Shown here: one piece after another, positions 1-10,796 of the stretch
Position numbering within the stretch: position 1 is the stretch's first letter
How the letters are laid out: each line of letters starts with the position of its first letter
From: Adiantum capillus-veneris
Taxonomy: Eukaryota; Streptophyta; Polypodiopsida; Polypodiales; Pteridaceae
DNA: 64,000 nucleotides
Assembly (NCBI GenBank): GCA_014529385.2
Contig: CM043953.1
Location: forward strand, 75,649,372 to 75,713,371
Reading direction: 5' to 3'
Position numbers and translations under genes: made by a program
Notes under the pieces: generated by a model
Database searches by the model: none
What the model saw: the letters and a program-made list of their open reading frames with translations, nothing else
Told to the model about the DNA's origin: nothing

Positions 1-743
1 TTTGGGGCTAATTCTGCTGATCTTTGTCGTTGAAATTTTGCAGGTCTTAGGACTGAAAACTGATGTTCTTTTGGCTAAATCTGCTGGTCTTTTAGGGCTG
101 AAAATTGCCTAGGCTGAAAGCTGTAATGGCTGAAAATCTGCAAACGCTAGAATCTCCAAAAACGCTAGGGGTGCAATCTGGAAACGCTAGGTGCTGGGAA
201 TGTGTGGGCGATAATCCTCATGATGAAAACCGCCAGGCTGATGCTGATGAGGACGATGACCTCCTGATGCAAAACGCTAGGGATGGGATTGGATAGCGAT
301 GAGGCTTGATGGAAAAACGCCAATGCTGTGGGGGTTCTTGCTTGAGAAGTTGCCTATTGAGCTTGGGCTCCTACTGCCTCTTCTGCCATTTAGTGCTAGT
401 CTAGGTTTTCTTATATACAAACTTACTCAATTTGCCCTACCTACTTTCCAACAAAAGTCACTTAAAAATAATAAGTGAAAAATGTCAAAAATAGGAAAAA
501 TAGACTAAATGCACTGGAAAATTCCCCTGAAGGATTCTGATGGATTCTGATGGGAATGCTTATGATCACGTTGTGTGCAGCCTGAGGATATGCATCTACA
601 ATAAGTGCCTGGGCATGCACGGTTTGCGAACAGACTCACAAAAGTACCAGAACACTCGCTAATCTAGACTGACTGGAGTGATTGAACCCTTGTCGTGCTG
701 TAGCTTGTCCATGGATACATAGGGTTGGATGTGTCACGTGACA
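1..743 (-). repeat. 3' LTR (partial) of gag-PR retroelement copy A
   Basis: This stretch matches about 4561-5303 in the same orientation, so it is the left LTR of element A and is cut by the window start. In the element's orientation the LTR begins with TGTCACGTGACA at 743. A purine run (AAAAGGAGGGGA on the - strand, about 744-755) sits just inside it, as expected of a polypurine tract. Both LTRs contain short repeated phrases of the type GCTGAAAATC and AAAACGCTAGG. The pairing with 4154-5303 and the matching inner boundary are seen directly; the outer end lies outside the window. Confidence 0.88.
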
Positions 744-754
744 TCCCCTCCTTT

Positions 755-1483
755 TCAAAGTGAGGTATTGATACCGAACTGTATGGTGTCGAGGGAGATC
801 GCCAATAGCATCCGGAATCTTGGAAGGGACTCTTCGCTGGCCCACTCTGATGTGTGGGTCGTGCGGTACTTGAACTTCATAAAGGTCTGCAATGCTTGCT
901 TCTTTGGGCCGCGCTGAAAGCGACGCAAAGTCTTCTGTGGCTCCTTCAATGCTTCAACTTCGTCTAGAGTCCTGCTTCTTTCTTCTTCAAGAATCTCCAC
1001 GGCTGAAAATTCCTGAAACCACTTCCAACACAAAAACATGAACATACCCATTCCATGTAAAGTGAGTGGAAAAAATCTTGTCGTCCTACTAGACTGTGCA
1101 TGCAATGTAGATGAACCAATAGACGGAGTGCCAAACCGTTCACCACATACACGCAAACAATGAGATTGAATCTTTCTCTTCTGATCTAAAGCAATCAACT
1201 GTGGCAATTCACAACGGAGATGCCCATGCTTGGTGCTCATACTTTCATGTGCTCTTTCTACAACTGTGTCGTGCCAAGGAAGAGACATGGAATGTGGCTT
1301 CCTTGAATGCACACTTTTCAGCTTTTCATGAACAATCCGCATACATTCGTGCTCATTCATGAGTGAAACGTGCTCAACGTACAATATGTCATGCCTAGTA
1401 AAAGGGATCACATAAAGACGATGACGAAAATACAAGAACCGATCACGAATGAAACACTCGTACAATGCGTGCTGACTAATCAT
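755..1483 (-). CDS. Third ORF of gag-PR element A, unknown protein (242 aa)
   Basis: An open frame lies between the protease-like ORF and the 3' LTR, where a Ty3/gypsy element would carry RT and integrase. I recognise no domain. It starts MISQHAL and contains HDILY, SLMNEHECMRI, SMSLPWHDTV and LTLHGMGMFMF. Copy B at 7641-8421 encodes clearly the same protein with many amino-acid differences and one frameshift, so the frame has been kept during divergence. It overlaps the end of the preceding ORF by 4 bases. It could be an accessory or envelope-like protein, or a non-coding region open by chance. The two-copy comparison favours coding. Confidence 0.5.
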   Translation of the reverse strand: MISQHALYECFIRDRFLYFRHRLYVIPFTRHDILYVEHVSLMNEHECMRIVHEKLKSVHSRKPHSMSLPWHDTVVERAHESMSTKHGHLRCELPQLIALDQKRKIQSHCLRVCGERFGTPSIGSSTLHAQSSRTTRFFPLTLHGMGMFMFLCWKWFQEFSAVEILEEERSRTLDEVEALKEPQKTLRRFQRGPKKQALQTFMKFKYRTTHTSEWASEESLPRFRMLLAISLDTIQFGINTSL

Positions 1484-2233
1484 TCGAACACATAATACTT
1501 CTTGGGGGGGGGGGGTTCTTTGGACCTAGGCTCGAGAGCCAAGATCGATCCTTTGTGATTGATTGAATCTGCAACGAGGTTAGCTTCGCTAGAAAAAGCA
1601 TCAACTAATACATCATCCTTCTTGTGAACAATCACATCTTCTTCATGCAACTCATCATGCTTGTGAGAAATCACATCTTGATCATGCAAATCATCATGCT
1701 TGTCATTGTCATCCAAATCATCATGCTCATCATTGTCAATCAAATCATCATCATGCTTCTCATAATCATGCAAATCGTGTGTGTCATGCTTTGGAGAAGA
1801 AGAGACTGAGAGAGTCTCCTTCTCCTGAATCCGTTCAATCTTGTCTTGCACATTAGCAATGAGAGAGGGAGAATGAACAACTTCCTCTCCATGAATGACA
1901 ATGGGAGAGTCACTTTTGGCATTGAGAGTGAAAGTGTTAGCCTCCCAATCAATGAGAGGGTTAAGCTCACGAAACCATCGAATGCCCAAAATCATATCAC
2001 ATCTTGAGAGAGGAGAGACAAAACATCTTCTACGGAAAGTAGCTTGTTGAATTGAAAACAACACACCAAGACACTCTTGCGTGATGAGAGAGTCCATACC
2101 GGGAAAATAGCCAGAGACCTCGAGAGGAGATTTCTGACTTAACTTCTAGGCGGGCTCTCTCAACAAGAGAGGAACTGATCACATCTCGCATACTACCTGG
2201 GTCAAACAATATGACAAAACGTTGCCCCGACAT
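1480..2233 (-). pseudogene. Aspartic protease region with His/Asp-rich tail, element A
   Basis: Reading on the - strand from about 2233, the sequence shows a retropepsin-like active site, ILFDPGSMRDVIS (compare D-S/T-G-A in retroelement proteases). About 65 residues on comes MILGIRWFRELNPLIDW, the usual second protease block (ILGMPWL...NPVIDW). A frame change near 2030-2100 separates the two. The C-terminal half is a low-complexity run rich in His, Asp and Lys (HDDL, KHDD, HDEL), encoded by imperfect repeats of a CATGCAAATCATCATG-like unit at about 1640-1800. No RT follows. The protein would process Gag if functional; the frame break makes that doubtful for this copy. Confidence 0.6.
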
Positions 2234-2247
2234 ATGACCATAACATT

Positions 2248-3708
2248 TTATGAGAGAATCATCAATGCAGGGTCAAGAGAAACTTGGGGCACACTCGTGT
2301 TATCAGTAATTGCATTGACAGAGGAAGTGGGTTCTGTGGATTCCTTAGATTCATTCGATTCAAGCTTAGGACATGTTCTTTTTATGTGACCCTTAATGTG
2401 ACAATGAAAACAACGACCTTCCTTAGAATAAGTGCTTTGCTCTACCAACGTGATGTATCGTCCTACAATTCCTTGTGCTACCTTTTCATATGGAGTAAGC
2501 TTAGGTTTAGCAATTGTGTTAGCCTCACCCTTAGGTTCATTGGAAGAATTCTTTTCTGAGAGACTATTGGAAGATTGGTTAGAAGAGTTACCGTTCTTAC
2601 CATTCTTACCGTTCTGAGAAGTCTGCGAGGTACTTGTGGAAGTCTTGTTCTCCTTAGGCTTTCCCTTGTTGTGCTTCATCTCCTGTGTGAGAGCAATCGC
2701 TACCACCTTGTTGAGATCGATTGGATCGAGCACCTCGACATCGTACTTGATATACTCGTCCAATCCATAAAGGAATGCCCCTATGCGTTCATCATTTGAC
2801 TTGCGTAATTGGGTACCTAGCTGCAAAACATGATTAGCAAAAGACATAACCGGCATACCATTTCGCTTGAGAGCGTGCCAATCGTCCTTCAATCGTGCGA
2901 GGTACTGAGGTGGCATAAACCGCGCCTTGAGCTTGTCTTGGAAATTAGCCCAATTGAAGGAAAGGGGCGTGAATTCATTGGCTTCCTGTAACTGCGCAGC
3001 TAATTGTGCCTCTTGCCATGCGTGGTACCAATTGATGGCATCATTGGCAAGGTACATAGTTGCCGTCAAAGCCTTGCTATTCCGTGTCTTCTTAGTTGTC
3101 TCAAAATAAGCATTAAATTGATGCAACCAAGAATGAATAACCGTAGCATCCATTTTACCATCATACTTACTGAAGGTCAACTTCTCTGTGCCTGGATTGT
3201 TAGAATCTGCCTCGTGGCTTGCGCCACTTGAGGAACTTTTACGATCTTTGGCTGGTTCGGACTTTGAGACAAGTACTTGTCGAACCAATTCTTGAGTGCG
3301 GAGGTCTCGTTGAGCCTCACGCTCGGCCTCCAAGGCCGCTCGTCTTGCTTCTCTTTGAGCCTCCCGATCAGCCTCCAAGGCCGCTCGTCTTACTTCAGCT
3401 TCCTCTTGTCTTTGTGCTTTTCTTTCTTCTCGTTCACCGTGCTCGCGTTTCAAGGCAATGCGATTTGCTTCTTGTTGTATGGCAATTCTTTCGTTTCCTT
3501 CTTCGCGCACGCGATTCGCTTCTTGTTGTTGGGCCATCATGTCCAACATCGACTTGACCATCGCCTCCATGGAAGTTGGTACAACTCGTGGTGTAGATGG
3601 AGAAGGGGGAGGGTCGGAAAAATCTCTTGGTGGGGAGAACTCTTCGTCGCCTCTCTCATGCTCATCACTTGTATGCGAAGTATCCATTCCGCTTTGGGTG
3701 ATGACCAT
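2248..3708 (-). CDS. gag: Gag of non-autonomous Ty3/gypsy-like element A (486 aa)
   Basis: An intact ORF with start MVITQSGMDTSH. Residues about 60-165 form a charged, Arg/Glu/Gln-rich helix with repeated EAEREAQR and ALEADREAQR segments, likely a coiled coil. Residues about 185-345 are the Retrotrans_gag capsid region (TFSKYDGKMD, HSWLHQFNAYF, MYLANDAINWYHAWQEA, FQDKLKARFMP). A Ser/Asn/Lys linker follows, then a CCHC zinc knuckle near residues 438-451 (CFHCHIKGHIKRTC). It packages element RNA in virus-like particles in the cytoplasm. The matching gag of copy B begins at 10406 with the same first residues, which supports this start. It is downstream of the 5' LTR at 4154-5303. Confidence 0.85.
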   Translation of the reverse strand: MVITQSGMDTSHTSDEHERGDEEFSPPRDFSDPPPSPSTPRVVPTSMEAMVKSMLDMMAQQQEANRVREEGNERIAIQQEANRIALKREHGEREERKAQRQEEAEVRRAALEADREAQREARRAALEAEREAQRDLRTQELVRQVLVSKSEPAKDRKSSSSGASHEADSNNPGTEKLTFSKYDGKMDATVIHSWLHQFNAYFETTKKTRNSKALTATMYLANDAINWYHAWQEAQLAAQLQEANEFTPLSFNWANFQDKLKARFMPPQYLARLKDDWHALKRNGMPVMSFANHVLQLGTQLRKSNDERIGAFLYGLDEYIKYDVEVLDPIDLNKVVAIALTQEMKHNKGKPKENKTSTSTSQTSQNGKNGKNGNSSNQSSNSLSEKNSSNEPKGEANTIAKPKLTPYEKVAQGIVGRYITLVEQSTYSKEGRCFHCHIKGHIKRTCPKLESNESKESTEPTSSVNAITDNTSVPQVSLDPALMILS

Positions 3709-4153
3709 GCACTATGATCTTTGGTTCTTAAGTTCACGAGTAACTTGGGTTCTTGAGGGTCTTGGGTTCTTGAGGGTCTTGAGGTTCTTGAGGTTTTCTT
3801 TCGCTTGCAATCTGTGTTTGAGAAGGATCTTCTGTTCACCCGAGTTCTACTCTTTTCCGCGGGCGCACCCCTTGGCGGCCTTGCGCTCACACCAAGGTTG
3901 CTTTTTCCCACCTGACGTCGATTGGCCGGCCGCTAAGTGCACGGTCCGCTCTCAATGAGTGAAAAAAGGCACAAGGGGAGGCCGGACAAGCCCTTCGTTC
4001 TTGGGTTTCCTCTCACTCTTCAAAAACACGATTAGGAATCGACACATCCAAGTGAACTTGGGTTCGTGCGACCTCAACAAGGAAAAAAAATTATGTGGTT
4101 CTTGTGGTTCTTTCCTTGAGTGATACAGAACACTGTCAAAGCTTTGATACCAA
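3709..4153 (-). other. 5' leader and primer-binding site of element A
   Basis: An untranslated leader between LTR and gag on the - strand. The primer-binding site TGGTATCAAAGC (4141-4152) sits one base inside the LTR. It matches the initiator-Met tRNA 3' end (TGGTATCAGAGC) at 11 of 12 positions. The part next to gag (3710-3800) carries TTCTTGAGGGTC-type repeats. Confidence 0.8.
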
Positions 4154-5303
4154 TGTAAGGTGCAACAGAATGAATGTTTGAACTTTGCTCAAGATGAGTG
4201 CTCCGAATTGTGCTCAAGGTTCCTTTTGTTCTTATGGAAGGGAGAGCCTTCCGTTCTTAATGAGAGAGTGCTATGGTCACAAACAAATTGAATGGACACT
4301 GTGCGTGCAAGTGTATGAGACTGAGAGCTAGAGAGAGAAGAGAGATACGACACCAGAGACGTAAAACCCTCCTCCGAAGGCCCCACTCTCGTCGGCGAGA
4401 GTGATCTACTTATGATTGCACAAACTGAATGCATGTGACTGATGCAAGTCTAGGCTATATCGGCGATGACGATGGGGATGGCGAAACCGACCTAAGGGCT
4501 GAAATCTGCAATCTTTTATCTGCTGTCCAAAAACGCTATGGACTGAAATTTGCTGCAAATCCATAACGCTGGTTTTGGGGCTGATTCTACTGATCTTTGT
4601 CGCTGAAATTCTGCAGGTCTTAGGGCTGAAAACTGATGTTCTTTTGGCTGAATGTGCTGGTCTTTTAGGGCTGAAAATCGCCTAGGAATGCTGGAAAGGC
4701 TGAAAATCTGCAAACGCTAGAATCTCCAAAAACGCTAGGGGTGAAATCTGGAAACGCTAGGTGCTGGGAGTGTGTGGGCGATAATCCTCATGATGAAAAA
4801 CGCGAGGCTGATGACTATGAGGACGATGACCTCCTGATGCAAAACTCTAGGGATGGGATTGGATGGCGATGAGGCTTGATGGAAAAACACCAATGCTGTG
4901 GGGGTTCTTGCTTGAGAAGTTGCTGTTGAGCTTGGGCTCCTGCTGCCTCTTCTGCCATTTAGTGCTAGTCTAGGTTTGCTTATATACAAACTTACTCAAT
5001 TTGCCCTACCTAACTTTCCAACAAAAGTCACTTAAAAATAATAAGTGAAAAATGTCAAAAATAGGGAAAATAGGCTAAATGCACTGGAAAATTCCCCTGA
5101 AGGATTCTGATGGGAATGCTTATGATCATGCTATGTGCAACCAGAGGATATGCATCTACAATAAGTGCCTGGGCATGCACGGTCTGCGAACAGACTCACA
5201 AAAGTGCCAGAACACTGGCTAATCTAGATTGTTTGGACTGATTGAACCCTTGTCGTGCTGTAGCTTGTCCACGTACACATAGGGTTGGATGTGTCACGTG
5301 ACA
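4154..5303 (-). repeat. 5' LTR of gag-PR element A (1150 bp)
   Basis: A complete LTR in - orientation: TGTCACGTGACA at 5303 through CTTACA at 4154, followed by the primer-binding site. It has TG...CA ends. Its outer part matches 1-743, including the TATATAC-type sequence near 4980 and the GTGCCTGGGCATGCACGG segment. Confidence 0.88.
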
Positions 5304-5594
5304 CTAAGTCATGGTTGAAAATGTGAGGAAAGCAAGTTCAGATGTGACCAAAAGATGAGTACTCTAGTAGTGTGTGGTACTCAGACTCTCGAACTTGAAG
5401 TGAGCATAATGTGCACACTCGATTTGACTCTTCTCCATTTCCTCAACGCCCCGTCTCGCATCGTAGGGAGTAGGAGCTAAGCCGAATGGCTGCGATAGTG
5501 CGTATCACTGACAAGGGGATAAGCTCAAGCATGTAAGGGTGAGTACGGTTTTCTCTTTCAGCAAAGAACATGGTTTTGTAGTTGGGAAAACTAT
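5304..5594 (+). other. Non-coding stretch ahead of the Penelope-like ORF
   Basis: No gene is seen. It lies between the right LTR of element A and the first recognisable Penelope-like reading frame, and may be the 5' untranslated part of that element. Confidence 0.4.
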
Positions 5595-6711
5595 GTGAAA
5601 ACTTTAGGACAAAAAGCTTTCAACTATAGTGACATCGGACGTAATTTTAAAAAGCAAGAAAGGCTAGCTATTTCAAGTATTGATTGCCCTTGTAATTGCC
5701 TTTTCTTCAAACATAAATGGAGCTTTGGGTCATGTAATTACTGCCGATTGTTCTATTCTTCTTTCGGATTTCTTAAAAGACCTTTTCTCAAGAGGTACTA
5801 AATATAGGCTCCCTTCCTCGAATGACTCTTGCCTTCTCAAAGCCATAGAGAAATGAATTTCTCGTTTCGTAGTAAAGTCTTAGGAGTCTTTAGGAGTTCA
5901 AGGTGTTTTTATTCATTGGAAGTTTGTAGTCCTCAAGAAAGCTTCTTTGAAATAAGCATCTTGCTTTAGGAACGTTTCTTTAGGAAGGAATAGCTTATCT
6001 TCTTTTGATCGTGATGCTCTTAGGAAATTTCATCGTGATTTTGTAATCTGTTACGTAGATAAGTGCTCTAATAACTTTGTTGTTACGTGCAAAAAGTTCT
6101 ATTTAGAATGCTTGTTAGGTGAAGTAAACTCTCAGACTTACAATGGTTGTGATCTTTCAATGCAAGAGGTTATCTTGAAACATCAAGATTTTTGTAAGTC
6201 TGAGAGTTTCAAGTGCCAGCCTAAATTACCTTTTTTATATACTGTTTGGAAGTTCCACAAGAACCCGATAAAACTTAGATTTATAGCTGCTTCTTGTAAC
6301 ACCTCTTTGACCGAGGTTTCCAAATCGCTTCGTTATTGTTTCAAAGCCATTTTAGTATTTTACCTAGCGTAAATGAATTGTGAAAAATTTGCTAAAGGAA
6401 GCAGACGTACCTACCGGTTCAAGTTGGATTTTAAATGATTCAGTAGATGTGATTCCTGTTATGAAGTTTTTGAACTTTTCAAGAAGCCTTAAGGAGAAAT
6501 CTGCTCCTTTATGTCTCCAAACTTTTGATTTTACAACACTATATACGAAGCTAAATTTGGAGGACCTTAAATTCAGAGTCAAGTCTCTTATTTGAAAAGT
6601 TTTTGCGTACAAGCTTGAGAAGGATAGGTAGAAAGCATTGCTAGTAGAAATGTAAGCTTTGAACTTTGATTTCTTATGGTTAAAAAGTAAGAATGTAGAT
6701 GACGAGATTGG
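5595..6711 (+). pseudogene. Penelope-like retroelement, 5' half (N-terminal and RT fingers/palm)
   Basis: Broken + strand frames with the signature order of Penelope-like RTs. Near 6050 is VDKCSNNFVVTCKKFYLE. At about 6226-6290 is LPFLYTVWKFHKNPIKLRF, matching the family block L-P-x-LY-x-x-x-K-x-HK-x-P. At about 6525-6575 is TFDFTTLYTKLNLEDLK, the block D-x-TSLYT-x-IP. At least two frame changes and several stops are present (one frame ends at 6372, the next restarts at 6380). The reading continues after copy B at 10797. The usual D of motif A is visible in FDFTTLYT. The clade is not certain, but Penelope-like identity is strong because these motifs differ from LINE and LTR RTs. Confidence 0.8.
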
Positions 6712-7537
6712 TTGAAATCTGAAAACGCTAATGGCTGAAATCTACAAATCTTTATCTGCTGAATTTTGACTCTATGTTGGTGACGGCGGCGATGACGACG
6801 ATGCAACGACGACGCGCTGAAAATGCAGATGCTGAAATCTGCGTTTTCCAGGCTGAATTTGTAAACTACACTGGATCTGACTCTGCCGCGAGAATGTGCT
6901 GCGGGAAGGTGAGATCTGCGGGGTTCGGGACTTCTACTGCGGCGTCTGACTGCTGAAAACTGAAAACGTTGAAGCCTCTTGTGGTCTTGTCGGGACGAAT
7001 CTGCAAAATGCTAGGGGCTCATGCTGATGCAAAAACGCTAGGCTGATTCTGCTATTTGATGCCAAAACGGTAGGTGCTGTGCTGTTTTGCTACTGTCGAG
7101 ATTGATCTGCCGTGCAAAAACGCCAGGGCTGTTGTAGGGGAAAAACGTTAGGTTTGCTGATGGGGGGGGAGTCTAGCTGAGAAGGTGCCTGTTGAACCTT
7201 GGTTCTTACTCCCTCTTCTGCCAGAAAGTGCTAGTGCTAGGTTCCCTTATATAAAATGCTTGCTCATTTTGCCCTACCCAGTTTCCCAACAAAAGTCACT
7301 TAAAAATAATAAGTGAAAATCGGCTAAAATAGGGAAAATAGGTCTATGCACTATAAAAATGCTCCTGATGCGTTTTGATGGTAATCTGATGGTCATGCTG
7401 TGTGCAACCAGAGGATATGCATCTACTCTAAGTGTCTGGATATGCACGGTCTGCGAACAGACTCACAAAAGTACCAAAACACTTCCTAATTTAGGTTGAC
7501 TGAACTGAATTGAACCCTTGTCATGAAGTAGCTCGTC
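6712..7537 (-). repeat. 3' LTR remnant of copy B
   Basis: Similar to 4480-5270 of element A (GCTGAAATCT, CAAAAACGCTAGG, TAAGTGTCTGG and GGTCTGCGAACAGACTCAC segments). The last 30 or so bases, including the TGTCACGTGACA end, are missing: the sequence passes from AGTAGCTCGTCC straight into the internal CTCCTTTTCAAAGTG. Confidence 0.75.
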
Positions 7538-7640
7538 CCTCCTTTTCAAAGTGAGGTACTAGTACCGAATTGCGTATGGAATCCTGGGAAGGACTTTTCG
7601 GCGGCCCACTCTGATGCGTGGGTCATGCGATACTTGAACT

Positions 7641-8421
7641 TCATAAAGGTCTGCAACGCTTGCTTCTTTGGGCCGCGTCGAAAGCGACAGTCTTGTGTGG
7701 CTCCTTCGTTGCTTCAACTTCGTCGATAGTCATGCGTCTACCTTCTTCAAGAATCTCAGAGGATGAAATTCTTGAAATCAATTCCAACGAAAAACATGAA
7801 CATACCCATTCCATGTAAAGTGACTGGAAAAATTCTATTCCTTCGAAAAAATTGTCCATGCAATGGAGATGAACATAGAGACGGAGTGCCAAACCGTTCA
7901 TCAAACACACGCAAACAATGGGGTCGAATCTTGACTTTTTGATCTAAATCAATCAACTGTGGCAAATCACAATGGAAATGCCGATGCTTGATGCTCAATC
8001 CTTCTTGTGCTCTTTCGGATACTGTATCATGCCAAGGAAGAGACATGGAATGTGAATTCTTTGAATGCAAACATTTCATCTTTCCATGAGTAATCCGCAT
8101 ACATCCGTGCTCATTCATGAGTGAATCGTGCTCATCGTACAATATGTCATGCCTGTGAAAAGAGATCACATAAGGACGGTGACTAAAATACAGGAAAGCA
8201 TCATGAATGAAACACTCGAACAATGCGTGCTGACTAATCATTCGAACACAGTATACTTCCTGTGGGGTTCTTTGGACCTCGACTCGAGAGTCAAAATCGG
8301 TTCTTCGTGATTGATTGAATCTTCCTGTGGGGGTCTGTGGACCTGGACTCGAAAGCCAAGATCGATTCTTCGTGATTGATCGAATCTGTAACGAGGTTAG
8401 CTTCGCTAGAAAAAGCATCAA
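7641..8421 (-). pseudogene. Third ORF of copy B, unknown protein, one frameshift
   Basis: Homologous to 755-1483. Shared stretches include MISQHAL(F/Y)ECFI, HDILY, SLMNEH(G/E)CMRI, HSMSLPWHDTV and LTLHGMGMFMF. The frame shifts near 7760-7800, after which the matching tail (EILEEGRRMTIDEVEA) continues in another frame to 7641. Unusually, the frame is also open upstream, to 8421. No known domain is seen. Confidence 0.5.
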
Positions 8422-8727
8422 CTAAACCGTCATCCTTGTGAACAATCACATCTTTTTCTTGCAAATCATCATGCTTGTGAGTAATCACAACTTGATCATG
8501 CAAATCATCATGCTTATCATTATCATGCAAATCATGTGTGTCATGCTTTGGAAAAGAAGAGACTGAAAGAGTCTCCTTTTCCGGATTCTTTGCAATCTTC
8601 GCCTGCACATTAGAAATGAGAGATGAAGAATGAACAACTTGCTCTCTACGAATGATAAGGGGGGAGTCACTTCTGGCATTGAAAGTGAACGTATTTTCTG
8701 CCCAATCAATGAGAGGGTTATGCTCAC
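8291..8727 (-). pseudogene. His/Asp-rich protease tail, copy B
   Basis: Corresponds to 1480-1970 of copy A: a short His/Asp/Lys-rich tract (HDTHDLHDNDKHDDLHD) from the same CATGCAAATCATCATG-like repeats, with fewer repeat units than copy A. It is separated from the protease active-site region by a frame change near 8730-8830. Confidence 0.55.
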
Positions 8728-8822
8728 GAAACCATCAAATGCCTAAAAGCATATCACATCCTGAAAGAGGAGAGACTACAAATTTTCTGCGGCAGAACAC
8801 TTGTTGAACAATGAACAAAACA

Positions 8823-10406
8823 TCAAGGCACTCTACCGGGAGAGAAGTCTGACACCTCGAGAGGAGATGTCTTGCTAACCTCCAAGCGGGCTCTTGCGAC
8901 AAGAGAGTCACTTATCAAATCATGCATACTGCTTGGGTCAAACAATATGACAAAGCGTTGACCCTTCACATGACCATAACACTTAATGAGAGACTCATCA
9001 ATGGGAGGATCATGAGAAACATGGGTCACACTCGTGTTCTCATTTTTTGCATTGACAGAGGAAGTGGGTTCTGTGGGTTCTTTAGTTTCATTAGATTCAA
9101 GGTTACTTTTTATGTGACTCTTGATGTGACAATGAAAACAACGACCTTCCTTAGAATAAATGCTTTGTTCTTCTGACATGATGTATCCTCCTAAAATTTC
9201 TTGTTCTGCCTTTTCATCTGGAGTGAGCTTAGATTCAATTGTGTTAGCTTTATCCTTAGGTTCATTTGGAGAGTTCTTTTCTGAGAGACTATTGGAAGAT
9301 TGGTTAGAAGAGTTACTGTTCTTACCATTCTTACCGCTCTTACTATTCTGAGGGTTCTGAGAAGCCTGGGAGGTACTTTGAGACGACTTGTTCTCCTTAG
9401 GCTTGCCCTTGTTGTGCTTCATCTCTTGGGAGAGAGCAATAGCTACCGCCTTGTTGAGATCCGCTGGGTCGAAGACTTCTACATCAAACTTGATATATTC
9501 GTCCAACCCAAAAAGGAAAGCCTCTTTGCGCTCATCATTCGATTTGCGTAATTGGGTGCCGAGGTGCAAAACACAGTTAGAAAAAGACATGACCGGCATA
9601 CCATTCTGCTTGAGATTGCGCCAATCTTCTTTCAATCGTGCTAGGTACTGAGGAGGCATAAACCGCGCCTTGAGCTTGTCTTGGAAGTTGGCCCAATCGA
9701 AGGAAAGGGGTGCGTCTTCGTCGGCTTCCTCTAGGTGCATTGCCAATTGTGCCTCTTGCCATGCATGGTACCAATTGATGGCATCACCGGCAAGGTACAT
9801 AGCTGCCGTCAAAACCTTGTTATTCCCTGTCTTCTTAGTTGTCGCAAAATAAGCATTAAATTAATGCAACCAAGAATGAATAACTCTAGCATCCATCTTA
9901 CCATCATATTTATTGAACGTGACCTTCTCTGTGATTGGGTTGTTGGAGTCCGAATCTCGGCTTGCACCACTTGATGAACTACCATCATCATTGGCCGGCT
10001 CGGGTTTCGAGGTGAGAACTTGTCGAACCAACTCTTGCATGCGTAGTTCTCTCTGTGCCTCACGCTCTACCTGTCTTTCTTCGGCCGCCAAGCGCGCTTG
10101 CTCCATGGCTGCCTGTCGTTCTGCTTTTCTTTCTTTTCGTTCCTCGGCCGCCAAGCGCACTTCGCGATCCAAGGATTCTTGTCTTTTTTGCCGTTCACGC
10201 TTCTCGGCAACGCGATTCGCTTCTTGTTGTGCCATCATGTCCATCATCGACTTGACCAAAGCTTCCATAGGAGTTGGTGCAATCCTTGGCGTAGATGGGG
10301 AAGGGGGAGGGGAAAAAAAACCTCCTGGTGGGGAAAATTCTTCTTCGCCACTGCCATGCTCATCACCTCCATGCGAAGTATCCATTCCGCTTCGGGTAAT
10401 GACCAT
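8823..10406 (-). pseudogene. gag: Gag plus protease active site, copy B (one internal stop)
   Basis: The start MVITRSGMDTSH at 10406 matches copy A. An Arg/Glu/Ala-rich coiled-coil-like segment is followed by capsid (TFNKYDGKMDARVIHSWLH) and then one in-frame TAA at 9861-9863, where copy A has Gln. The same frame then continues with MYLAGDAINWYHAWQEA, a CCHC knuckle reduced to CFHCHIKSHIKSN (last Cys lost), and a protease segment ILFDPSSMHDLIS in which the active-site Gly is Ser. So Gag and protease are one frame in this copy. The stop, the lost zinc ligand and the altered active site make it a pseudogene. Confidence 0.75.
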
Positions 10407-10533
10407 ACACTGAAGTCTTGGGTTCATAAGTTCACGAGGAACTTGGGTTTTTGTGAGTCTTGGTTCTTGAGTCTTGAGTTTCTTGAGTTTCTTGAGGGTC
10501 TTGAGTCTTGAGGTTCTGGAGTCTTGAGGTTCT

Positions 10534-10796
10534 AATAAGTGAAAATTGGCTAAAATAGGGAAAATAGGCGTATGCACTGTAAAAATGCTCTTGATGGGTT
10601 CGGATGGTAATCTGATGGTCATGCTGTGTGCAACTAGAGGATATGTATCTACTCTAAGTGTCTGGACATGCACGGTCTGCGAACAGACTCACAAAAGTGC
10701 CAGAACACTTCCTAATTTAGGCTAACTGAAGTGAACTGAACCCTTGTCATGAAGTAGCTTGTCCACGTACACATAGGGTTAGATGTGCACGTGACA
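10534..10796 (-). repeat. 5' LTR remnant of copy B
   Basis: Only the outer 260 or so bases of the LTR remain: AATAAGTGAAAATTGGC through GTGCACGTGACA. They match 5040-5303 and 7300-7537. The inner LTR part and primer-binding site are deleted; the sequence passes directly into the TTGAGTCTTGAGG repeats of the leader. Confidence 0.75.

Larger units (their letters stand above)
6712..10796 (-). mobile_element. Non-autonomous gag-PR LTR element, copy B, inserted in the Penelope-like element
   Basis: A second, diverged copy of element A in the same orientation: 3' LTR remnant 6712-7537, third ORF, protease tail, gag and a 5' LTR remnant 10534-10796. Both LTRs are truncated at their termini, so no clean target duplication can be read. 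It lies between two halves of one + strand Penelope-like RT, which shows that it inserted there. Confidence 0.8.

Noticed and set aside
755-1483. Calling the third ORF of element A an envelope gene
   Set aside because: No signal peptide, clear transmembrane segment or processing site could be argued convincingly from the sequence.
1620-1800. CRISPR-like short repeats
   Set aside because: The repeats are imperfect, have no unique spacers, lie inside an ORF and the genome is a plant's.
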